A stretch of DNA of 64,000 nucleotides, from the NCBI RefSeq assembly GCF_009734445.1, contig NZ_CP046457.1:1730001-1794000 (forward strand), given 5' to 3'. Below the pieces are notes generated by a model. That model made no database searches. It saw only the letters and a program-made list of their open reading frames with translations, and was not told the origin of the DNA. Each line of letters begins with the position of its first letter. The first letter of the stretch is position 1. This document shows, one piece after another, positions 55,567-64,000 of the stretch. The DNA comes from Candidatus Syntrophocurvum alkaliphilum. GTDB taxonomy: Bacteria; Bacillota; Syntrophomonadia; Syntrophomonadales; Syntrophomonadaceae. The position numbers were made by a program, and so were the translations under genes.

Positions 55567-58500
55567 TTAGTTGATTGTTGCGAAGTGTTTTTTAGCAAGG
55601 TTAAGTAATGGTTGTACTAAGGATTTACGATCCTCTATAGAAAGCTTACTGTGGTATTTTATATTTAGTTTCATGTAAATTGCTCTTTCTATTTGATTAC
55701 TTTTAGTAGGATTTATTGTCCAATCAATAACATAATTCTCTTTAACAATTTGAGCTACATCTGTAGCTATTTCTTTTGCTAGTTCTACTACATCAGTAGT
55801 TATGTATTCTACTCCATCCTCAGCAACTAATTCTGATTCTGTGTCATTAGTAGAACTTAATTGCTTACGAACTATTTCAAAGAATGAATACTCTTCTTTG
55901 CTAAGACCCAAAGCCTTAGCTTGTTCTGTTTCACCTTTTTGTACATCAGTTTCTAAGAATTTTTCTAATTTATTTTTTCTCTCCACCCAATCATTACGTG
56001 TTTCTTCTAGTATTTGCTGTAGCTTGTCTAGTAAGCTAGTATAGTAAACTGGATTATCATCTAGTTTTACTCGTATCATTTCTCTAACTGAGTGCTCCAT
56101 AGCTGATGCTTTTGCTTCATCGGTCTTTAAGGTATTTAATTTGTCTCTAAAGTCATTATCAAATAGGCTCATAGGTGTTATCCACTGCCTAACCCCTAAA
56201 GACTGTAAGTGTTCTGAAATTATTTGTTTTACTTTTTGTCCACAATCAGATATATCTAGATGCTTACCTGGCTCAAATCTTGCTTTGGCTGCCGCCCTTA
56301 TGTAAGATAGCCAACGTAAATCATTTATGTTATTAGTAGGCACATGGCTTGGTAAGATTTGCTCCATTGCCGAAGCATATCTTTTATAGGCTAGCTCAAA
56401 TTCTGCTCTTTTGTCTTCTGGTTTTATTTTATTAATTAATGCATCTAAATCATTTTTATCTGTTCCGTTAAATATCGCCATCACTGCTTCACGGTATGAT
56501 AGCATTTCTTTATATATTGCATCAGTTGACTGCATAGGTTCTCCTAACTCATCTTTATCAAATATAGCTAAGGCTTCTTCTAAAAAGTTAGAAACACCAT
56601 AATAATCAACAATATAACCACATTTTTTATCTCCATGAGTTCGATTAACTCGGGCTATAGCTTGTAAAAGGTTGTGTTCTTTTAATGGACAATCCAAGTA
56701 CATTACCTGCTCAATAGGTGCATCAAATCCTGTTAAAAGCATGTCTTTTACTATTATAAAGGTTAGTTTATCTTCCTCTAAAGGTTGCTTAAATCTATTT
56801 ATAAGGTTTTTTTGCTGAGCTTTAGTAGTATTATGCTCTTTTAGATGAGGTGGATCATTAAGACTGCCTGAATATATTATTTGCACCTCTAGTGGTTCAT
56901 CCATTATATCTTCCATGTGTTTATTAATAGCATTATAGTATTTAACACAAGCTTCTCGCGAAACACAAACTATTTGCGCTTTAAAACCATTAGGGTATAC
57001 TTGTTCCTTATAATGTTTTAGTAGATCTTTAGCTATAGTATCTATCCGGTCATCTGCTTCAACTACAGCTTTTTTGTTAACATATTTTTGCTTTATTGCT
57101 TCTCTTTCTTCTTCACTTCTGTTTTCAAATGCTTGGTCAAACAGTTCTTCTAATGTTTCACCTTTTATCTGTAAATCAGGTCTTCTACCTTCATATATGA
57201 TTGGCACAGTGGCTCCATCTTCTACTGCCTGTTGAATTGTGTATTTGTCAATATATCCCCCGAACCTTTTCGGAGTTGATTTATCTTTTTTATCTATAGG
57301 TGTACCAGTAAAGCCTATAAATACAGCATTAGGTAAAGCATCTCTCATGTTTTTAGCAGTATTTTTGTATTGACTGCGATGTGCTTCATCAGCTAATACT
57401 ATTACATTTGACTTAGTTGTTAGAACCTCAAAAGGCTTTTCAAAATAAAGTGCGGTTTCTTGTTTGCCATCATTAAAAACAGCCTTTTCTTCTTTTTCAC
57501 TTTGAAATTTTTGAATAGTAGTCATTATTATCTGAGCCCTAGCTCCTGATAATAGTTCTTTCATTTGGGCAATAGTTTCTGCTCTCACTGGTGTAGTTAT
57601 AGTAGATAAAGTATTTACAAAGGTATTATAAATTTGGTCATCTAAGTCAATTCGATCAGTTACTACCACAATAGTAGCATCTCTTAATCTAGGTATTCTT
57701 CTTATTTTTCTAGCTAAATAAACCATAGTTAAGGATTTACCTGATCCTTGAGTGTGCCATATAACTCCACCACGTGTTAAAGCATCTTTACCATTTATTA
57801 AATTACTTATAGATTTGTTAACAGCTCTAAATTGCTGATATCTACATATCTTTTTAGTCTTTCCTTTTTCATCACTATCAAATAGGATAAAGTTTTGTAT
57901 TATATCTAAAAGGTTTCTTTGTTCTAAGACTCCTTGTAAAAAGACGTTCTGTCCATTGTTGTCTACATCTGGTATATCCTTTAATTTAAAAGGATAAGGA
58001 TCTTTCCACTCCAAATAGTTTCCATAACCAGAACTAATAGTACCTACATATGCATGATACTTGTTTAGAATGGCGGTAAAAAAGTTAGTATGAAAAAGAC
58101 GCGGAGCACCTTCTCCTTTTTGAGAGCCTCTTTGATCCATATATCTTCTTAGTTGTTCAAATGCCTCATATTTACCTATATTCTCATTCTTACTTTTTTC
58201 TAGAAAAGGTGATTTGCATTCTAATACAACTACTGGAATTCCATTTATAAATATAATAATATCAGGAATTATTTTTTCAGTTGGCCCCTGAATTACAAAC
58301 TGTCTAGTAACTAAAAACTCATTATTATCTATATTGTCCCAGTCAATAAACTTAACGGTATGAAACTTTTTCTTGCCACTACCATCTAAATCTTGATCTA
58401 AAGAGTATTTAAGATTAACTATAGCATCATATATTTTTTCGTTTATTTCTAATAAACTTGCTCCTAAGTTATCAGCACGACTAATAAAGCGCACAGCTTT

Positions 58501-58704
58501 ATTTAGGTTACTCTCATTTATCCATGGATTAATCCTTTTTAAGGACTGAATTAACCTATCATGTAAGATTACTTCATTAAGTGATTCTCTTTCTCCATTT
58601 TCAGGAGTTAAGTTATCACCATGATTAAATTCATAACCTAGGTTTTTTAAGTATTCTATTGCTGGCAATTCTACCAAAGTTTCTTCGTTTCCTAGATATG
58701 GCAA
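55567..58704 (-). CDS. hsdR: Type I restriction enzyme, R subunit
   Basis: 1045 aa. N-terminal nuclease domain with VVLECKSP (ExK), then motor domain with IWHTQGSGKSLTMVYLARK (Walker A), LADEAHRSQY (DEAH-like) and ARVNRTHG (motif VI), and a C-terminal helical region that docks on the methylase core. It translocates DNA with ATP and cuts unmodified DNA. TTG start behind AAGGTGG. It follows hsdS by 139 bp and looks full length and intact. Confidence 0.95.
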   Translation of the reverse strand: MPYLGNEETLVELPAIEYLKNLGYEFNHGDNLTPENGERESLNEVILHDRLIQSLKRINPWINESNLNKAVRFISRADNLGASLLEINEKIYDAIVNLKYSLDQDLDGSGKKKFHTVKFIDWDNIDNNEFLVTRQFVIQGPTEKIIPDIIIFINGIPVVVLECKSPFLEKSKNENIGKYEAFEQLRRYMDQRGSQKGEGAPRLFHTNFFTAILNKYHAYVGTISSGYGNYLEWKDPYPFKLKDIPDVDNNGQNVFLQGVLEQRNLLDIIQNFILFDSDEKGKTKKICRYQQFRAVNKSISNLINGKDALTRGGVIWHTQGSGKSLTMVYLARKIRRIPRLRDATIVVVTDRIDLDDQIYNTFVNTLSTITTPVRAETIAQMKELLSGARAQIIMTTIQKFQSEKEEKAVFNDGKQETALYFEKPFEVLTTKSNVIVLADEAHRSQYKNTAKNMRDALPNAVFIGFTGTPIDKKDKSTPKRFGGYIDKYTIQQAVEDGATVPIIYEGRRPDLQIKGETLEELFDQAFENRSEEEREAIKQKYVNKKAVVEADDRIDTIAKDLLKHYKEQVYPNGFKAQIVCVSREACVKYYNAINKHMEDIMDEPLEVQIIYSGSLNDPPHLKEHNTTKAQQKNLINRFKQPLEEDKLTFIIVKDMLLTGFDAPIEQVMYLDCPLKEHNLLQAIARVNRTHGDKKCGYIVDYYGVSNFLEEALAIFDKDELGEPMQSTDAIYKEMLSYREAVMAIFNGTDKNDLDALINKIKPEDKRAEFELAYKRYASAMEQILPSHVPTNNINDLRWLSYIRAAAKARFEPGKHLDISDCGQKVKQIISEHLQSLGVRQWITPMSLFDNDFRDKLNTLKTDEAKASAMEHSVREMIRVKLDDNPVYYTSLLDKLQQILEETRNDWVERKNKLEKFLETDVQKGETEQAKALGLSKEEYSFFEIVRKQLSSTNDTESELVAEDGVEYITTDVVELAKEIATDVAQIVKENYVIDWTINPTKSNQIERAIYMKLNIKYHSKLSIEDRKSLVQPLLNLAKKHFATIN

Positions 58705-58765
58705 GATTTCACCACCTTTGGGGTTTGTAATTTTGAATTTTCAATTCTTAATTTTTAATTATAGT

Positions 58766-58784
58766 TGGAAAGCTTTGCTTTCCA
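58766..58784. repeat. Hairpin TGGAAAGC-TTT-GCTTTCCA between hsdS and hsdR
   Basis: Perfect 8-bp arms. Preceded by AATTCTTAATTTTTAATT, the same word that is tandemly repeated at 63091. Similar arms GAAAAGC/GCTTTTC occur at 63176-63192. Probably a small dispersed repeat. Confidence 0.6.
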
Positions 58785-58843
58785 TTTGTTATAGATATTG
58801 ACACTGACAGACACAGATTAAACAGACTAACACAGACTTTTTA

Positions 58844-60118
58844 TTACACCTTTACCCTTATTTGACCGGTTAAGAGTTTTTGCATAAGTCCTTTTTTTAG
58901 GAGTTCTAGGTTTTGTTTTTTGGTTTGGTAGTTTTCTAGTTTTTCGTCGACTGAGGATAGGATTTCTGCTATTTTTTGTTGTTCGGATATTGGAGGGATA
59001 GGAATAAATAATTTCATTAATTCATTTTTTGATAAGTTATACCTAGTTGAACCCTGTCCAAGTACGCTAATTTTTTTTCTTATTATCTCACTTCTTAATA
59101 AATAAGCTGCAAATTCAGGAATTAAAAAATAGAAATTTTTTAATCTATAACCAAAACAAAAACTATTTAAATAAACTTCATCAACTTCATCTAATAAAAC
59201 TGAACTCATTCCTACTTCTACTACAGACTCTGAGGATGTTGTAAAAAATATATCTCCATATTTAACTTTATTCTGGTTTTCATTACTTTTTATATTAACG
59301 TATTGAAAGTTATTTATATTAATTCTTGTGTTATCAAATATATTTTTATATGGAATAAATGGCTTTCCAAAACCAAAATCATTTTTATTTTTACCAGAAA
59401 GACCAGAATATGTATCCCCTAATTCTGATAATTGTTTAAGCTCCCACTCCTCCGGAATCTCTCCTAAATCTGTCTTTTTAAATTTGGTATGTCCAATTCC
59501 TTTAGTTAGAAGTTTTTGCATTAAACCTTTTTTAAGCTCTTTGGTTTTTTCTATTAAAGCATCAATCTGCTCAATTTGCTCATCAACAGTTGAAAGTATA
59601 TCGGCTATTTTTTTTTGTTCTTTCAAATGTGGTAATGATAAACTAAGTTCTTCTGTAAAAACTTCTTTTGCAACCCTTTGACGACCAGTTGTTCCAAGCA
59701 TTCTATTTATTGCATAATTTCTAATTCGTTCTGATCGCATTGTATAATATAAGAACTTAGGAATGATTTCATCACTAAATGGTGATAAAACAACAAATTC
59801 AGTAGATCCTAAGCCATAATCAGTAGCTAATTTTTCAACATAACCACATTTACCATTTTCTGTACATGGTGTTATTCTTGCAAATAATGTGTCTTGCTCT
59901 TTAAATTTGCTTCCTGATGCTTCTCCATACACTCTACTTTTAATGTTTTTAATTTGGTTTTCTTCTGCTGATGGCAAAGAGCTCATTGCAATATAATCAT
60001 ATGTTTTTCCTCTAGTTAGTTTGTAGTTAGGATTAATTCTTGCTATTTTTGAAAGTTTTTTTACTTCCCACTCCTCTGGAATCTCACCCAATTCAGTTTT
60101 CTTATAACCTTCTCTCAT
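58844..60118 (-). CDS. hsdS: Type I restriction enzyme, S subunit
   Basis: 424 aa specificity subunit with two target-recognition domains (about 15-190 and 225-405), each started by a GEIPEEWE-type phrase and ended by a coiled coil (KKIADILSTVDEQIEQIDALIEKTKELKKGLMQ, cut here in two segments in the protein). The repeated halves LMQKLLT confirm two conserved regions. It sets the sequence recognised by the complex. ATG after GAGGT. Confidence 0.93.
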   Translation of the reverse strand: MREGYKKTELGEIPEEWEVKKLSKIARINPNYKLTRGKTYDYIAMSSLPSAEENQIKNIKSRVYGEASGSKFKEQDTLFARITPCTENGKCGYVEKLATDYGLGSTEFVVLSPFSDEIIPKFLYYTMRSERIRNYAINRMLGTTGRQRVAKEVFTEELSLSLPHLKEQKKIADILSTVDEQIEQIDALIEKTKELKKGLMQKLLTKGIGHTKFKKTDLGEIPEEWELKQLSELGDTYSGLSGKNKNDFGFGKPFIPYKNIFDNTRININNFQYVNIKSNENQNKVKYGDIFFTTSSESVVEVGMSSVLLDEVDEVYLNSFCFGYRLKNFYFLIPEFAAYLLRSEIIRKKISVLGQGSTRYNLSKNELMKLFIPIPPISEQQKIAEILSSVDEKLENYQTKKQNLELLKKGLMQKLLTGQIRVKV

Positions 60119-60387
60119 TCCGCTAACCTCTTTATCAATTAAATATTTATAAATATCCCGGTAAACTTACATTAAGTAAAAAAGCACTGTTTTTCAACAT
60201 TAATTAAAAATTCATAATTAAAAAAGTCAGCAACCTTAATAAGCGACCGAAAGGGAGCATCAGTAGTACCCGAAGGGTGTGTAAGTCGTTCGTCGCTCCT
60301 TGCCGTCCATGGCACCGCGACACTTGTCCATCCGTGGACTTCGAAGTCTGTGGAGTCTGTGTCTATTAAAAAACGGTGAATATATTC
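60119..60387. other. G+C-rich spacer between hsdM and hsdS
   Basis: 269 bp without a gene. About 60230-60350 is clearly richer in G+C than the surroundings (AAGCGACCGAAAGGGAGC, later GTCCGTGGAC-like inverted words) and contains repeated short words such as AAGTCTGTGGAGTCTGTG. I see no RNA family in it. It splits what is usually a tight hsdM-hsdS pair. Confidence 0.5.
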
Positions 60388-61905
60388 CTATATCTCCTCA
60401 AACCCCAACTCTTTCAAATATCCATTAAGCTTATCTTCAGTCTCGTCAATCTTAGAATTTATCTCTCTAATATCCTTTAGCACCGCTTCTATATCTACTT
60501 CTTCCTCTTCCTGAGTTGTATCTACATAACGACTAATGTTTAAGTTGTAATCATGCCCCTCGATTGTATTTCTATCTACCACTGTAGCAAATTTATCTAC
60601 ATTCTCAAATTTATCAAAAGCCTGTACAATTCTCTCTATATCTTCATCCCTGAGTTTATTTTTATTACCATCCTTTATAAATCCTTTACTAGCATCTATA
60701 AATAAAACTTTATCCTTTCTCTCAATGGGCTTATCTTTGTTAATTATTAATAATGCTGCTGGTATGCTTGTACCGTAAAAAATATTTGCAGGTAAGCCTA
60801 TTACTGCTTCGATTAAATCATCTTTTAGAAAACCTTTTCTAACATTACCTTCTGCTCCACCTCTGAATAAAACACCATGTGGTACAACAGTTCCTATGTT
60901 TCCTTTACTATTTAGACTTGCAACCATATGACAAACAAATGCTAAATCCCCATATGATTTTGGTGGTATTCCATAGGGAAACCTTATAAATGGATCTGCT
61001 TCTACTTCTTCTTTCCCCCAATTTTTTAGACTAAATGGTGGATTCGCTAACACTTTATCAAATGTTTTTAACACTCCACCTTCTGTATGTTGAGGTTCTC
61101 TTATAGTATCACCTTTCAAAATATCTGCACCTGTAGCATTATGAAAAAGCATATTCATTTTACATATAGCCCAAGTTGAAAGGTTTATTTCTTGTCCAAA
61201 TAATGATGTGTTTTTAAAATTACCACCTTGTTCTTTTATGTATCTTATACTTTCTATTAAAAATCCCCCCGAGCCAACTGTCGGGTCATAAAGTCGGTCT
61301 CCTTCTTGCGGTTTTAAAATTCTAACTAATAATCTTCTTACTTCATATGGAGTATAAAACTCCCCACCTTTAGCCCCACCATCATTAGCAAATGTTTTAA
61401 TCAAATACTGGTAGGCATCTCCTAATACATCATCATTTTCTAATTTTTCACTGGCTAAATTAACTTTATCAAATAATAATAATAGCTGTGATAGCTTTTT
61501 ATCAGGTACTCTCTCTTTATCATTATAATTAGCTGTGGTTAATACCCCTAAAAGTTCTGAATTTCTAGGTTCATCTTCTATTGCTTTAAATGCCTTGTCC
61601 AATTCTGGACCAATGTTTAAAGTTAGGTTTTTAAGTTTATCCCATCTAGCACTTTCTGGTACAAAAAAGTTTTCATATATAACAGGTTCTTCTAGTAGTG
61701 CAGCTACTTCACTATCTGGCATTCCTTGTGATATAAACTCTTGTCGCTTTAAATCTCTTTCTATTTCAAACTCATCATTCATTCTTTTTAAAAATAATAA
61801 TCCAAAAACATAATCTTTATATTCAGCAGCAGACAATTCCCCACGCAATATATCCGCAGCATTCCATAATATAGTCTCTAATTGTTTTAAAGTTAACTTG
61901 CTCAT
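60388..61905 (-). CDS. hsdM: Type I restriction enzyme, M subunit
   Basis: 505 aa N6-adenine methyltransferase. N-terminal helical domain, SAM motif DPTVGSGGFLIES (about 206-218) and catalytic NPPFS. With HsdS it methylates host sites. GGAGCG precedes the ATG at 7 bases. First gene of the hsdM-hsdS-hsdR-ygjP series; a terminator stands between it and the upstream toxin-antitoxin pair. Confidence 0.95.
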   Translation of the reverse strand: MSKLTLKQLETILWNAADILRGELSAAEYKDYVFGLLFLKRMNDEFEIERDLKRQEFISQGMPDSEVAALLEEPVIYENFFVPESARWDKLKNLTLNIGPELDKAFKAIEDEPRNSELLGVLTTANYNDKERVPDKKLSQLLLLFDKVNLASEKLENDDVLGDAYQYLIKTFANDGGAKGGEFYTPYEVRRLLVRILKPQEGDRLYDPTVGSGGFLIESIRYIKEQGGNFKNTSLFGQEINLSTWAICKMNMLFHNATGADILKGDTIREPQHTEGGVLKTFDKVLANPPFSLKNWGKEEVEADPFIRFPYGIPPKSYGDLAFVCHMVASLNSKGNIGTVVPHGVLFRGGAEGNVRKGFLKDDLIEAVIGLPANIFYGTSIPAALLIINKDKPIERKDKVLFIDASKGFIKDGNKNKLRDEDIERIVQAFDKFENVDKFATVVDRNTIEGHDYNLNISRYVDTTQEEEEVDIEAVLKDIREINSKIDETEDKLNGYLKELGFEEI

Positions 61906-62004
61906 TGCTCACGCTCCAAATCTAAGCTTCACTTATAGAAAATATTAACTATTATATTCAATTATTAACTTGGATTTCCTGTTGGTATAGATTAAATAAG
62001 CATT

Positions 62005-62035
62005 AAAAAACACTATAAACATAATGTTCATAGTG
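62005..62035 (-). terminator. Terminator after hepT
   Basis: Stem CACTATGAACAT / ATGTTTATAGTG with T6 on the minus strand. Confidence 0.8.
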
Positions 62036-62061
62036 CCATGCTTTGTGCTTTTAAACAATAT

Positions 62062-62403
62062 TTATTGTTCTTTGTAACTATCTACTATTATTTGAATTTT
62101 ACTAACAAGTGGTGGTAAATCTATTTCTACTACATTCCAAACTATATTTAAATCGACACCCATGTAATCATGAATTAGCACATCCCTAATTCCGGCCATT
62201 TTCTTCCAAGGTATCCCATTGTGCTGTTCACGTATTTTTACTGAAACTTTTTTTGTTGCCTCTCCTATAACTTCTAAATTTCTAATTACAGCATCTTGGA
62301 TCATAGTATTGTTCATAAAACTATTTTTTCCATCTTCTGTATAGCTTTGAACTTTTTCAATGCATTCTAATATATGAATTAAGTATAATTTATCACTTTT
62401 CAT
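62062..62403 (-). CDS. hepT: HepT-like HEPN ribonuclease toxin
   Basis: 113 aa DUF86 protein. RDVLIHDY fits the Rx4-HxY active site of HepT toxins. Shares ATGA with the preceding mntA gene, the standard antitoxin-toxin arrangement. Known pairs act by AMPylation of a HepT tyrosine by MntA; here the Tyr after His is present. Confidence 0.9.
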   Translation of the reverse strand: MKSDKLYLIHILECIEKVQSYTEDGKNSFMNNTMIQDAVIRNLEVIGEATKKVSVKIREQHNGIPWKKMAGIRDVLIHDYMGVDLNIVWNVVEIDLPPLVSKIQIIVDSYKEQ

Positions 62404-62693
62404 AATTGTATAGCCTCCCTTTTTACTTGGTCAGCTATTAAATTATGTAATGATTTTTCAGTTGCTATATCAACTTTAAATCCTAGCAATTCCTCTAATT
62501 CTAATTTTAGACCTACCATATCAAAAAGCGTTCTATCTTTATCAAAGTCAACAAGCAAATCTAAGTCACTGTTTTTATGCTCTTCACCTCTTGAAATTGA
62601 TCCAAATATACGAATATTGCTGGCTCCATACTTTTGAGCCAGCTTTAATATTATTTCTTTATTTTGTTTGATAACATTTAATTTTGGTTCCAT
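62400..62693 (-). CDS. mntA: MntA-like nucleotidyltransferase antitoxin
   Basis: 97 aa. The nucleotidyltransferase motif GSISRGEEHKNSDLDLLVDF carries GSx10DxD. The ATG at 62693 follows AGGTGA at 5 bases; a start at 62702 is less well placed. Its first codons and leader lie inside the 43-bp repeat and start 22 bp after the tmRNA 3' end. Confidence 0.9.
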   Translation of the reverse strand: MEPKLNVIKQNKEIILKLAQKYGASNIRIFGSISRGEEHKNSDLDLLVDFDKDRTLFDMVGLKLELEELLGFKVDIATEKSLHNLIADQVKREAIQL

Positions 62694-62728
62694 ATGTATC
62701 ACCTAAAATTTAATTGGTGGAGGCGGGG
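62686..62728. repeat. Right copy of the 43-bp direct repeat
   Basis: Overlaps the 3' end of tmRNA and the start of mntA. Pairs with 51356-51398 (one mismatch, 11,330 bp apart), bracketing the restriction, Abi and toxin-antitoxin genes. Confidence 0.85.
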
Positions 62729-63071
62729 GGAATCGAACCCCCGTCCGAAAGAAAGACCAGCTGAGTCTCTCCGAGCGCAGTCTGTGTACTAAACTTCGCC
62801 TTCAGTCGCCCACAGACAGGCTACTTTCTGGCTATCCCCGATTAATTTCCCCTTAAAGCCCCTCGAGGAGAAAGACTTCAGGGTACCCTCACTGTGTGAC
62901 GCCCTAAACTAAGCCGTGAGGAAACCTAGCCGGACGAGCTGCTTTAAGCAGCAGCTAGTGAATAATTATCTTCTGCAGTTATTTTAACTGATCCACCTTT
63001 TTAACGAGTCGGTGAAGAACTCGGCTCGCTACTCAACCCACCTTTTCCCTCGTCGAAGCCATTACGCCCCC
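62715..63071 (-). ncRNA. ssrA: Transfer-messenger RNA
   Basis: 357 nt. The acceptor stem pairs GGGGGCG (5' end, 63071-63065) with CGCCTCC ahead of ACCA (62721-62715 region); the T-arm GGGGGTTCGATTCCCCC is intact. The tag frame reads AEDNYSLAAA and a stop (about 62964-62932). It rescues stalled ribosomes with SmpB. The 3' CCA is encoded. Its 3' end is duplicated at 51356. Confidence 0.95.
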
Positions 63072-63090
63072 ATGATATATTAATTAATAA

Positions 63091-63170
63091 TTCTTAATTT
63101 TTAATTCTTAATTTTTAATTCTTAATTTTTAATTCTTAATTTTTAATTCTTAATTTTTAATTCTTAATTA
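63091..63170. repeat. Tandem repeat TTCTTAATTTTTAA, 14 bp x 5.7
   Basis: Five perfect copies and a partial one in the 305-bp gap between smpB and ssrA, 20 bp upstream of the tmRNA 5' end, so in its promoter zone. No CRISPR-like spacers. The same word occurs singly near 58745. Confidence 0.9.
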
Positions 63171-63302
63171 ATGATGAAAAGCAAAGCTTTTCTTTTTACT
63201 ATCGGCTAATAATTTCGATTATATGGGACTATGGGTTTTTGTTAAGTTTTAGAAATCACCTAAGTTATAATTGAAAATCTATGATTTTCATTCCTTAATT
63301 AA

Positions 63303-63329
63303 GAATTCATAATTCAAAATTATGAATTC
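63303..63329. repeat. Palindrome GAATTCATAATT-CAA-AATTATGAATTC
   Basis: 12-bp arms just after the smpB stop on its strand; might stop transcription, though the T-run is weak. Confidence 0.65.
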
Positions 63330-63376
63330 AAAACTGCATAATATATATTAATATCTATAAATCACTTTGTACACTG

Positions 63377-63847
63377 TTATTTAAAGGATTTTTCCTTAAA
63401 TGCTCTTTCCATGTCTCTTTGAGCATCACGGGCAGCGATGTCTTGTCGCTTGTCATGTAGCTTTTTACCTACTGCTACTGCTAATTCCATTTTCATAAGA
63501 CCATTTTTGAGATAAACTTGCGTAGGTATTAAGGTAAATCCTTTTTCCTTTTGTAAACCAGTAAGACGGTTTATTTCTCTGCGATTAAGCAGAAGTTTTT
63601 TTGGTCTCTTTGGTTCATGGTTAAATTGGTTCCCTTGTTCGTATGGACTTATGTGAAAATTATTAACCCATACTTCACCTGACTTGACGACAGCATAAGC
63701 ATCTTGAAGGTTTCCCCTACCGTTGCGTAAAGATTTAACTTCAGTACCTACTAAAGCAATTCCAGCTTCATAGGTTTCTTTTATATGATACTCAAATCTT
63801 GCCTTACGGTTTTTTATTACTGTTTTTGTTCTTTGGCTTTTACTCAT
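63377..63847 (-). CDS. smpB: SsrA-binding protein SmpB
   Basis: 156 aa, binds tmRNA and brings it to stalled ribosomes. [37 protein letters not shown] and the basic C-terminal tail ([23 protein letters not shown]) are standard. ssrA lies 305 bp downstream on the same strand, a common order. The 150 bp upstream to the window edge show no gene. Confidence 0.96.
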   Translation of the reverse strand: MSKSQRTKTVIKNRKARFEYHIKETYEAGIALVGTEVKSLRNGRGNLQDAYAVVKSGEVWVNNFHISPYEQGNQFNHEPKRPKKLLLNRREINRLTGLQKEKGFTLIPTQVYLKNGLMKMELAVAVGKKLHDKRQDIAARDAQRDMERAFKEKSFK

Positions 63848-64000
63848 ACTGCACCTCTATTTATTAGTGGTTTAGAAGAAATAAACCCTCGCCTCGGTAC
63901 AATTATTAGCGCCAAAGCCAGGGTTGTTTTCATCGTGTTCAATGTTTATTATATATTATCTGAAAACTTCAGTCAAGAATTTTCCATAATATGGTTTAGG

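Noticed and set aside
63091-63170. CRISPR array
   Set aside because: The repeat units are directly adjacent with no spacers and no cas genes are present in the window.

Overview
The window looks like a chromosome segment of a low-GC Gram-positive anaerobe (Firmicutes, Clostridia-like). Evidence: AT-rich DNA, strong AGGAGG-type ribosome sites with many TTG/GTG starts, two SLH-anchored surface proteins, a Tad pilus operon of firmicute type, carbamate kinase, RF3, HelD and the smpB-ssrA pair. I cannot name the species.

Layout. 1-5000: Tad/Flp pilus assembly genes (cpaB end, cpaE, cpaF, tadB, tadC). 5000-17500: mixed housekeeping and accessory genes: GNAT, an orphan glycine-betaine-type binding lipoprotein with a TetR regulator and a 14-bp palindrome, a radical SAM + M24/DddP-like pair, a cysteine synthase, a candidate structured RNA, an XRE regulator with an apparently leaderless promoter, a diguanylate cyclase, a pRiA4b ORF-3-like protein, an mgtE fragment and a frameshifted rifampicin-phosphotransferase-like gene. 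17700-28000: an SLH protein, then a scar zone with an IS256 fragment, a degraded copy of the hsdR-ygjP module, a helicase cut at both ends, and an IS21-family element whose istB is split by a three-tyrosine-recombinase (Rit-type) element. 28000-41600: a 1.5-kaa SLH surface protein, a frameshifted membrane LuxR regulator, helD, prfC, a methyltransferase, an ABC-F protein and arcC. 41800-51200: an unrecognised secreted/membrane protein pair, relics of an IS21 end and of a LuxR promoter, a frameshifted unknown gene, SdpI-like and XRE genes, an alpha/beta hydrolase and an S41 protease lipoprotein. 51356-62728: a defence block (type II-like nuclease/methyltransferase, broken Abi gene, complete type I hsdM-hsdS-hsdR with ygjP, MntA-HepT) between two 43-bp direct repeats. 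The right repeat is the 3' end of ssrA plus the start of mntA. 62715-63847: tmRNA and SmpB.

The strongest observations are: (1) the ssrA-derived direct repeats bracketing the 11.3-kb defence block; (2) a Rit element nested in IS21, whose removal with one TTTCC copy exactly restores a 252-residue IstB; (3) two copies plus a third relic of the hsdR-associated ygjP gene; (4) five genes broken by single-nucleotide indels, which are either real decay or assembly indels and matter for every downstream reading; (5) an unclassified structured RNA candidate at 11442-11646.

All calls come from reading the sequence and from family knowledge held in memory; no database search was run.
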